Source: JASMHC01 sp964476515 (GTDB lineage: Bacteria; Pseudomonadota; Alphaproteobacteria; Rhodobacterales; Rhodobacteraceae). Taken from it: 5,282 nucleotides of DNA. Shown piece by piece: positions 1 through 4,632 of the stretch (position 1 is its first letter; each line of letters starts with the position of its first letter). A program made the position numbers and the translations under genes. The notes beneath the pieces are model-generated. The model was not told the DNA's origin. It did no database searches and saw only the letters and a program-made list of their open reading frames with translations. The DNA lies in the NCBI GenBank assembly GCA_964476515.1, contig CAYZAY010000125.1, forward strand, positions 1-5,282. The letters run 5' to 3'.

Positions 1-432
1 GCCGTACTTCTGCTCGATCGGCCAAAGCAAGCGACGTGCCTTATCGAGGTTGCCATTGTCCGGCCAGCTGTTGAGGGGGGCAAACCGTTGTTGGCCCGTG
101 CCACCACCGCCACGACCATCAGCCGTGCGATAGGTGCCTGCGCTGTGCCATGCCATGCGGATAAACAGACCGCCGTAGTGGCCATAGTCTGCTGGCCACC
201 AGTCCTGACTGTCGGTCATCAGTGCGGTCAGGTCGGCTTTCAGGGCGTCATAGTCCAGTTTGGCGAATTCTTCGGCGTAGCTAAAACCGTCGCCCATCGG
301 GTCGGATTTTTCCGTATTTTGGTTCAAAATCCGCAAGTTAAGCTGATTTGGCCACCAGTCTTTATTTGATCGCATCCCAACATTTGTCGCGCCGTGCGCA
401 ATTGGGCATTTGCCAGAGGCATTTCCGTCCAT
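1..432 (-). CDS. katG: Catalase-peroxidase KatG, N-terminal part (truncated by window edge)
   Basis: This is the first 144 codons of a bifunctional haem catalase-peroxidase, which removes hydrogen peroxide in the cytoplasm. The frame is open from ATG at 432 to the window edge with no stop. Seen in the translation: an early KCPIAHG segment, NKDWWPNQLNL near residues 23-33, the DWWPADYGHYGGLFIRMAWHSAGTYR block at about 77-102, and GRGGGGTGQQRFAPLNSWPDN after it. R92, W95 and H96 correspond to the distal-side Arg-Trp-His of the family (W95 is the Trp of the Met-Tyr-Trp adduct). The Tyr, Met and proximal His lie beyond the window. Family members are about 720-740 aa, so roughly a fifth is present. 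The start is supported by GGGAGAA five bases upstream. It lies downstream of, and in the same direction as, the oxidoreductase gene, but a 157-nt gap suggests its own promoter. Any link to sulfonate metabolism is not evident. Confidence 0.95.
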   Translation of the reverse strand, partial: MDGNASGKCPIAHGATNVGMRSNKDWWPNQLNLRILNQNTEKSDPMGDGFSYAEEFAKLDYDALKADLTALMTDSQDWWPADYGHYGGLFIRMAWHSAGTYRTADGRGGGGTGQQRFAPLNSWPDNGNLDKARRLLWPIEQKYG

Positions 433-589
433 AATTGTTCTCCCGGTTTAAGCTTTCAGAATTTTGGTTCCTGAATCCCATTTTCCTGCCAATTAGATTA
501 GTGATCTGGCATCGCAAAAAAAGAATATTATTCAACAAACCCCCAAAAAAATTTGAGCTTGGAGCGAAAATCGACAGAGGAGAAGTGTC
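433..589 (-). other. katG upstream region, non-coding
   Basis: This 157-nt AT-rich spacer separates the oxidoreductase remnant from katG. Read on the minus strand it holds a T-run followed by a G-run (around 543-554), a second T-run (around 515-522) and an 11-base dyad GAATA-T-TATTC at 523-533. I see no good hairpin plus T-tract that would be a convincing terminator for the upstream gene, and no clear OxyR-type ATAG/CTAT pattern. A katG promoter is expected here but I cannot place -35/-10 boxes with confidence. Confidence 0.5.
438..444 (-). promoter_or_regulatory. katG ribosome binding site
   Basis: Minus-strand GGGAGAA lies five bases before the katG ATG and fixes the start at 432. Confidence 0.7.
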
Positions 590-1580
590 CTAGGCCTTTG
601 TGTTAAACGGTGGAAGAAAGGCGCTGACGTCCTTTAGTACGTCTTCAATGCTGGTATCCAATTTGTTGTAGAGCGCTTCTACCCAGCCTTCCACCACCGG
701 ATGCCGCATCGGCAAAAGCTTCAATTTGGCTGGTGTATTGATCGGGACCCGAAAATCTAAAAGTGTGTTTTTCGGTTCTGGCCCCCGAATTTAGCGTTAC
801 TTCTGCGAAGTCGTAGTCTCGTGCATTGAATGGAGCGCTCAATTCTATCCACCCTCGATTTCCGTGGAATACCATTGATTGGCGAAGGTCCAGTTGGGTT
901 GAACAGTAAAACGAGAGTTCGAAATCTCCGAAATCGGCAACAACACTAGAATAAGTGTCCGTCCCGAATTCAGCCGATCGGGAAATGTCGGCCCTTACTC
1001 TTTGTGGCTCCATCCCAGTTGCCATTCTTGCAGTGACGGTTGGATATACTCCCACATCACGTAGAGCCCCACCGCCCAACTCCATTTGGTTGCGCATGTT
1101 TTTCGGGTCTAGATTGTGGTAGCAAAACGCCCCTTCTATTCTTCGTAGTTGGCCTATTTGTCCCGATGAGATGAGCTCGCGGACTTTCTTCCATTGAGGG
1201 TGGTAATAGACCATGAAAGCCTCGGATATCTTTACTCCGTAGCGACGTTCGGCCTCGATCAGCTGATCGACCTCACCAGCTTCCATCGAAATCGGTTTTT
1301 CGCACAGAACGTGTTTTCCAGCAGCGGCAGCTTTCAGGCACCAATCAATATGTTGGGAAGTGGGAAGAGGGATATAAACGCCATCTACCGTGTCACTGTC
1401 CAACAACGCTTCGTAAATCCCATACGCGTGGTCCGCCGAAAAATGAGCAGCGAGCGATTGTGCACTTTCTATGCTTCGGCTCGCGACCGCTGAGAGCGTA
1501 CTGTTCGACGCAGAGGCAATTGCGGGAATTACCTGCTCACGGGCAATTTTCGAGTTTGATAGTACTCCCCAGCGGAACAT
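590..1580 (-). pseudogene. Gfo/Idh/MocA-family NAD(P)-dependent oxidoreductase, frameshifted near its 3' end
   Basis: This is a Rossmann-fold dehydrogenase of the Gfo/Idh/MocA family, which mostly oxidises or reduces sugars, polyols and related cyclic compounds; the substrate here cannot be told. Seen: nucleotide-binding segment RWGVLSNSKIA at residues 3-13, VYIPLPTSQH near 68-77, the family CEKP motif with K95, HPQW at 127-130, and GGGALRDVGVYP at 169-180 with D175 and Y179 in the usual catalytic positions. The main frame stops at 645-647 after a divergent tail. One base over, the sequence reads MRHPVVEGWVEALYNKLDT and continues to SAFLPPFNTKA with a stop at 590-592, which is the normal family C-terminus. 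The frame therefore breaks around 700-710 (about residue 291). Rejoined length is about 331 aa, normal for the family. The start chosen is ATG at 1580, where the conserved fold begins and GAAAGG lies 10 bases upstream; an upstream in-frame ATG at 1625 would add 15 unsupported residues. It lies 73 nt after gntR and is probably co-transcribed. It may be a real mutation or a base-call error. Confidence 0.88.
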
Positions 1581-1590
1581 GTTCGTCGAT

Positions 1591-1596
1591 CCTTTC
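1591..1596 (-). promoter_or_regulatory. Ribosome binding site deciding the oxidoreductase start
   Basis: Minus-strand GAAAGG sits 10 bases before ATG at 1580 and favours this start over the in-frame ATG at 1625. Confidence 0.5.
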
Positions 1597-1653
1597 GAAG
1601 ACAAATTTGTTGTGCCGAACTTCACGGATCGACTTGGGTAAAACCACTATCCA

Positions 1654-2355
1654 CTATTTAAGGGTTGCGGAGTAACGGGCGGTATCCGAAAAATAGATGT
1701 TGGTTCGTATTTCCACAGTACGATCAAGAAGATCGATGCTTTCACGCCGCCCGATGACAACAGGTTTTTGCGGGTCAAGGTTGTGAGGGGCGGCCCGTTC
1801 AGGCCCTAATATTTCGGCCCAAAGCTTCTCTTCTGCCGAAATTATCACGCAGCCATATGCATGCTGAAAAAGCACATACATAGCATTAGGCAATGGAACT
1901 CTCTCCATCAGGCCCGGGAACAGGTCAGTCGGCAAAACGCTTTCCTCAATCGTTAGAGGTTGTCCAAGATGGGTTCGATAACGGGCAACGGAAAAAACTT
2001 CGGCCGGATTGCCGTAAAGCGTTTCTCGTTCAACTCGGGTCGCTTTACGTCTGCTAACAGTTTCACTTTCCAGTTGAGGGATGATTTGTTGGTTTTCAGC
2101 ATCGCGCAGCGGGTAAAAGTTGAAGAGTGAATCTTCAGGCGTTCTAAGCGTTACGAAGGTTCCTTTGCCCTGTCTACGCTGCACAACACCTTTTTGTTCC
2201 AGCATTATCAGTGCTTTGCGTGCTGTTCCCTGACTAACGTTCAAGCGACTTCCAATTTCAAACTCATTAGGAAGGGCTGAGCCCGGTGGAAACTCACCTT
2301 CAGCAATGAGTTTTAAAAGCGAGTCATACGCAGACTGATAAAGCGGTTTATTCAA
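1654..2355 (-). CDS. GntR-family transcriptional regulator, HutC/UTRA subfamily
   Basis: This is a 233-aa cytoplasmic DNA-binding regulator. Residues 4-68 form the GntR winged helix: LYQSAYDSLLKLIAEGEFPPGSALPNE, then VSQGTARKALIMLEQKGVVQRRQGKGTF, the standard recognition-helix and wing signature. Residues from about 88 to 228 fit a UTRA effector-binding domain (ARYRTHLGQPLTIEESVLP; ending in RTNIYFSDTARYSATLK). Length is typical of the subfamily. The start is TTG at 2353-2355, chosen because a near-perfect Shine-Dalgarno lies six bases upstream and the fold begins immediately; no ATG fits. It is transcribed divergently from slcC-comDE across 120 bp, the usual arrangement for a local regulator, and probably leads an operon with the Gfo/Idh/MocA gene. 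Inference: it represses slcC-comDE and itself, with a sulfonate such as sulfolactate as inducer. The effector is not shown by sequence, and it could instead control only the oxidoreductase. Confidence 0.93.
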   Translation of the reverse strand: MNKPLYQSAYDSLLKLIAEGEFPPGSALPNEFEIGSRLNVSQGTARKALIMLEQKGVVQRRQGKGTFVTLRTPEDSLFNFYPLRDAENQQIIPQLESETVSRRKATRVERETLYGNPAEVFSVARYRTHLGQPLTIEESVLPTDLFPGLMERVPLPNAMYVLFQHAYGCVIISAEEKLWAEILGPERAAPHNLDPQKPVVIGRRESIDLLDRTVEIRTNIYFSDTARYSATLK

Positions 2356-2361
2356 GTCGAT

Positions 2362-2370
2362 ACCTCCTTA
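2362..2370 (-). promoter_or_regulatory. Strong Shine-Dalgarno for gntR with TTG start
   Basis: Minus-strand TAAGGAGGT is an almost complete complement of the 16S rRNA 3' end and is followed, after six bases, by TTG. It decides the unusual start codon of the regulator. Confidence 0.85.
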
Positions 2371-2380
2371 GGCACCGTAT

Positions 2381-2396
2381 CTGCCGGCGAAGGCAG
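2381..2396. other. Small hairpin in the gntR leader
   Basis: CTGCC at 2381-2385 pairs with GGCAG at 2392-2396 around a six-base loop. It lies ten bases upstream of the gntR Shine-Dalgarno, so it would be in the 5' leader of the gntR transcript. There is no evidence of function. Confidence 0.3.
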
Positions 2397-2404
2397 TCGC
2401 AATA

Positions 2405-2440
2405 TTGTATCTTTACTCTTATATAAGAATAGATATACAA
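2405..2440. promoter_or_regulatory. 36-bp imperfect palindrome, candidate GntR/HutC operator
   Basis: The dyad is centred between 2422 and 2423. TTGTAT at 2405-2410 is mirrored by ATACAA at 2435-2440, and the core TCTTATATAAGA at 2417-2428 is a perfect 12-base palindrome. Over the 18-base arms 15 of 18 positions pair. The outer half-sites are 30 bp apart centre to centre, about three helical turns. HutC-type regulators commonly bind sites built from TTGTAT/ATACAA-like halves, so this is the natural operator candidate for the divergent GntR protein. It overlaps the likely promoters in both directions. Part of the symmetry may come from AT-richness. Confidence 0.6.
2412..2439 (+). promoter_or_regulatory. 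Possible slcC-comDE promoter
   Basis: TTTACT at 2412-2417 and TATACA at 2434-2439 are separated by 16 bases and each match four of six sigma-70 consensus positions. Transcription would start near 2446, about 30 bases before the slcC start. Both boxes fall inside the dyad, consistent with repression by occlusion. AT-rich sequence gives chance matches easily. Confidence 0.35.
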
Positions 2441-2447
2441 GATGCAA
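2420..2447 (-). promoter_or_regulatory. Possible gntR promoter
   Basis: On the minus strand TTGCAT (2447-2442) and TATATA (2425-2420) are 16 bases apart. The -10 matches well, the -35 only in TTG. It would give a leader of roughly 60 bases and overlaps the dyad, which would fit autoregulation. Confidence 0.3.
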
Positions 2448-2475
2448 AAATGTAATCAACGCTGAGGCAAAGATT

Positions 2476-3402
2476 GTGAAAGTTCTAGCCACCGAATTCA
2501 TGGATGAAGCTGCCCTAAATGGCTTTGAAGGCATCGCAGATGTCGTTTACGAGCCGGGTCTCGGCGCTGACCGCGCGCGACTCTTGGAGCTCGTTCCAAG
2601 CATCGATGGGATCATCGTTCGCAATAAGACGCAGGTTGATCAAGAACTCTTGGAAAGAGCGCCCGAACTCAAAGTGGTCGGACGCCTGGGTGTAGGTCTC
2701 GACAATATCGATCTGGATGCTTGCAAGTCTCGGGGTATCGCTGTGCATCCCGCTACTGGCGCCAATGCGATTTCGGTCGCAGAATACGTCATTTGTGCTG
2801 CAATGAGCTTGGTCCGTGGTGCATTCACCTCGACTAGCAACGTTGCCTCGGGCGAATGGCCGCGAAATAATCTGGCCAGCGGCGGAGAGGTTTATGGCCG
2901 TCGTCTTGGACTTTATGGTTTTGGTGTGATTGCCCAAACAATTCTACCGAGGGCCAAGGCGCTTGGAATGGAAGTCGCAGCGTTTGATCCCTTCTTGCCA
3001 AAAGATCACCCAGCGTGGAACGAGGTCATCTCATGTAGCGCAGAAGATCTGATTGCCAGCTCGGATGTCTTAAGCCTGCATGTTCCGCTAACGCCCCAAA
3101 CGCGCGGCCTCATAGATGGTTCCACTCTTGATAAAATGAAGCCAGGGGCAATCTTGGTAAACACATCACGTGGCGGCGTTGTTGACGAGCCTGCGGTCGC
3201 CGAGGCGCTGAAGTCAGGTCAGCTTGGCGGGGCAGCACTCGACGTATTTGAATCAGAGCCTCTGCCAGCCCAAGAGGGCGCTTGTTTTCAAAACGTACCG
3301 AACCTGATCCTAACGCCTCATATTTCAGGCGTGACTGGTGAAGGAAATATCCGTGTGAGTGCCGTGACAGTTCGCAACGTCGTATCTGCACTCCAATCCT
3401 GA
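2476..3402 (+). CDS. slcC: (S)-sulfolactate dehydrogenase-like D-2-hydroxyacid dehydrogenase
   Basis: This is a 308-aa NAD-dependent dehydrogenase of the D-isomer-specific 2-hydroxyacid (SerA-like) family. Seen: N-terminal EFMDEAAL and IVRNKTQV (47-54), VVGRLGVGLDNIDLDAC (67-83), TGANAISVAEYV (94-105), Rossmann motif GLYGFGVIAQ (145-154), the acidic D171 expected for NAD preference, and the catalytic set R232 (NTSRGGVVDE), E261 (DVFESEP) and H282 (LTPHISG). The third glycine of GxGxxG is alanine (GFGVIA). The start is GTG at 2476 with GAGG eight bases upstream; no ATG is in frame upstream, and the first in-frame ATG (residue 9) would cut into the EFMDEA segment. The dehydrogenase family is clear. 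The assignment to (S)-sulfolactate oxidation to sulfopyruvate (the SlcC reaction) rests on being directly upstream of comDE, whose substrate is sulfopyruvate, and on the SlcC-like N-terminus. A phosphoglycerate or other 2-hydroxyacid dehydrogenase is the alternative. Confidence 0.85.
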   Translation: MKVLATEFMDEAALNGFEGIADVVYEPGLGADRARLLELVPSIDGIIVRNKTQVDQELLERAPELKVVGRLGVGLDNIDLDACKSRGIAVHPATGANAISVAEYVICAAMSLVRGAFTSTSNVASGEWPRNNLASGGEVYGRRLGLYGFGVIAQTILPRAKALGMEVAAFDPFLPKDHPAWNEVISCSAEDLIASSDVLSLHVPLTPQTRGLIDGSTLDKMKPGAILVNTSRGGVVDEPAVAEALKSGQLGGAALDVFESEPLPAQEGACFQNVPNLILTPHISGVTGEGNIRVSAVTVRNVVSALQS

Positions 3403-3415
3403 TCGCTAACAGCGA
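3403..3415 (+). other. Short hairpin directly after the slcC stop
   Basis: TCGCT at 3403-3407 pairs with AGCGA at 3411-3415 around a three-base loop, immediately after the slcC TGA and followed by AAAATTTATT. The stem is too short and lacks a proper T-run for a real terminator. It might influence RNA stability between slcC and comD, or be chance. Confidence 0.25.
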
Positions 3416-3458
3416 AAATTTATTAACCCCGTTCACACAGAATGAAAGGTAAAGCTAA

Positions 3459-3965
3459 ATGAACATCGACAAGAAGATCGCAGACGATCTTGTCGCAAAT
3501 GACGTTTCATTTGTCACGACCGTGCCCTGTAAACAGTTGGCCGGAGTGATTGATGAAATCGAAAATCGCGACGATATCTTCCACATTCCTTCAAACAAGG
3601 AAGATGAGGGAATGGGCCTTTGTGCTGGGTCATTTATGGGTGGGAAGCGCCCAGCGATAATCATGCAGAACACCGCAATTGGCGTTACAATTAACACTCT
3701 TGCTACCCTCACTCAGTTTTATCGGATGCCACTTCCGATGATTATCTCTTATCGTGGAGAACTGCGTGAGCCTGTTGCCTGCCAAGTTGAAATGGCAGTG
3801 CACACTAAGGCCCTTTTGGCACAGTTGAACATTCCAACCTACCATTTCCATTGGCAGAAGGACGTGGAAGAGTTCGACAACATTCTGAAGTATACCTTCA
3901 TGAGCAATAAGCCTGTCGCAATCTTGACCGATGCTAACTTCTGGGGAGGCTATGGAGACCAATGA
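3459..3965 (+). CDS. comD: Sulfopyruvate decarboxylase, alpha subunit (ThDP pyrimidine-binding)
   Basis: This 168-aa protein is the pyrimidine-binding half of a split thiamine-diphosphate enzyme that converts 3-sulfopyruvate to sulfoacetaldehyde and CO2 in the cytoplasm. Seen: VSFVTTVPCKQLAGVIDEI (16-34), PSNKEDEGMGLCAGSFMGGKRPAIIMQNTAIG (from 44), where E48 is the likely cofactor-activating glutamate, and INTLATLTQFYRMPLPMIISYRGELREP. That last block is characteristic of the ComD/phosphonopyruvate-decarboxylase group. There is no ThDP diphosphate motif, as expected, because the partner subunit supplies it. Length is normal for a separate ComD. ATG at 3459 has GAAAGG nine bases upstream. It lies 56 nt after slcC, and its stop overlaps the comE start (ATGA), indicating coupled translation of the two subunits. 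A split phosphonopyruvate decarboxylase is possible but less likely beside an SlcC-like gene. Confidence 0.9.
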   Translation: MNIDKKIADDLVANDVSFVTTVPCKQLAGVIDEIENRDDIFHIPSNKEDEGMGLCAGSFMGGKRPAIIMQNTAIGVTINTLATLTQFYRMPLPMIISYRGELREPVACQVEMAVHTKALLAQLNIPTYHFHWQKDVEEFDNILKYTFMSNKPVAILTDANFWGGYGDQ

Positions 3966-4576
3966 TCCGTTCAGAAATTCTTAAAGAAATCGCACCTATC
4001 CTTCGCGATGAGTTGGTGGTCTGCAATATCGGCATCCCAAGCCAGGAACTGCATGCCATCGACGATCAGCCGACAAACTTCTACATGCTCGGCACCATGG
4101 GGCTTGCTTCCTCTATTGGTCTTGGCCTTGCTTNNNNNNNNNNTGATGGCTCAATAAATAGACAATACAGCGGCACTGGTCTTGGCCTTGCTTTGGCGCA
4201 GCCAAAAACCGTTATCTCAATCGATGGAGACGGTTCTGTTCTGACCAACTTGGGCACGCTACCCACGATCGGGAATAACATGCCGTCCAATTACATCCTG
4301 ATGATCATCGACAATGGTTCGTATGGTTCGACGGGCGATCAGCCGACATATACAGGCAAGAAAACCGATCTTGCCGCGATGGCTCGCGCCGCTGGCTGTG
4401 ACAACGTTGTTGAAGTGCAGGATGTAGATACAGGTGCCGCGCTTCAAAAAGCGATTGAGTCTCAGGTCGGTACGGTGATGGTCGTTAAATGCGACAGCGG
4501 AAACGCCAAAATGCCAGTGATCACAATGGATCCAGTCATTATCAAGCACCGCTTCATGGAAGCTGTTAAAGCTTAA
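3962..4576 (+). CDS. comE: Sulfopyruvate decarboxylase, beta subunit (ThDP diphosphate-binding), interrupted by an assembly gap
   Basis: This is the diphosphate-binding partner of ComD. Seen: LVVCNIGIPSQELHAI (18-33), FYMLGTMGLASSIGLGLA (40-57), then the gap region, then AQPKTVISIDGDGSVLTN, with the ThDP/Mg motif beginning GDGS and closing about 25 residues later at IDNGSYGSTGDQPTYTG, which is the standard ComE arrangement. The C-terminus VITMDPVIIKHRFMEAVKA is intact and ends in TAA. As given the frame is 204 aa including four residues of N and about 16 foreign or duplicated residues. Joining 4133 directly to 4194 gives GLASSIGLGLALAQPKTV, an uninterrupted family-like segment, and a 184-aa protein of usual length. 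ATG at 3962 overlaps the comD stop by four bases (ATGA), with GGAG four bases and GGGGAGG 12 bases upstream. It is the last gene of the slcC-comD-comE unit. Confidence 0.9.
   Translation: MIRSEILKEIAPILRDELVVCNIGIPSQELHAIDDQPTNFYMLGTMGLASSIGLGLAXXXXDGSINRQYSGTGLGLALAQPKTVISIDGDGSVLTNLGTLPTIGNNMPSNYILMIIDNGSYGSTGDQPTYTGKKTDLAAMARAAGCDNVVEVQDVDTGAALQKAIESQVGTVMVVKCDSGNAKMPVITMDPVIIKHRFMEAVKA
4117..4133 (+). repeat. 17-bp direct repeat, copy 1 (before the N gap)
   Basis: The 17 bases starting TGGTCTTGG and ending in TTGCTT directly abut the N run and recur exactly at 4177-4193. Both copies encode GLGLA in the same frame. It is most likely one genomic comE segment present twice because two contig ends were not merged. 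Confidence 0.85.
4134..4143. other. Scaffold gap (10 N)
   Basis: Ten Ns mark a join between two contigs inside comE. The uniform length suggests a placeholder gap rather than a measured distance. The flanking repeat suggests that the real gap size is zero or negative. Confidence 0.95.
4144..4176 (+). other. Foreign 33-bp contig end resembling a histidine-kinase ATPase motif
   Basis: In the comE frame, and running into the second repeat copy, this encodes DGSINRQYSGTGLGLAL. This is the F-box/G2-box signature of sensor histidine kinases (compare D-S-x-x-R-x-Y-x-G-T-G-L-G-L-A) and has no place in ComE. The GLGLA-coding stretch shared by both gene types explains how an assembler could cross from one to the other. 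It should not be annotated as part of ComE. Confidence 0.8.
4177..4193 (+). repeat. 17-bp direct repeat, copy 2 (after the N gap)
   Basis: This is an exact second copy of 4117-4133, offset by 60 bp, and it continues into true comE sequence (LAQPKTVISIDGDG). Confidence 0.85.
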
Positions 4577-4586
4577 ACAAATTCTT

Positions 4587-4616
4587 GTACGCTTTGACCT
4601 AAAGGTTAAGGCGTGC
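4587..4616. terminator. Hairpin between convergent comE and lacI-type gene, possible bidirectional terminator
   Basis: Thirteen-base arms at 4587-4599 and 4604-4616 pair around a TAAA loop, with ten Watson-Crick and three G-U pairs on the plus-strand RNA. It lies 10 nt after the comE stop and 16 nt from the stop of the convergent regulator. Neither strand has a clean T-run; the minus strand continues AAGAATTTGTTT, so it fits ending the minus-strand gene slightly better. Confidence 0.5.
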
Positions 4617-4632
4617 AACGCTTCTGCGGGGA

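Noticed and set aside
88..369. Plus-strand open frame of 93 codons antisense to katG
   Set aside because: It is a shadow of the katG frame with no ribosome binding site and no recognisable domain. Other antisense frames over gfo, slcC, comD and comE were dismissed for the same reason.
1581..1625. A 15-residue N-terminal extension of the Gfo/Idh/MocA protein from ATG 1625
   Set aside because: The extension resembles no family segment, and a ribosome binding site lies within it in front of ATG 1580.
3442..3462. Six-codon leader ORF (MKGKAK) whose TGA overlaps the comD ATG
   Set aside because: There is no Shine-Dalgarno before it, and its own bases contain the comD ribosome binding site. It is most likely chance.
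4144..4193. A genuine in-frame insertion or extra domain in ComE
   Set aside because: It sits at an N gap, is bounded by an exact direct repeat, and encodes a histidine-kinase motif. An assembly artefact explains all three.
3459..4576. comD/comE as acetolactate synthase or a phosphonopyruvate decarboxylase
   Set aside because: Acetolactate synthase large subunits are single chains of over 500 aa. Phosphonopyruvate decarboxylase is usually one fused chain and sits with phosphonate genes; none are here. Not fully excluded without a substrate test.
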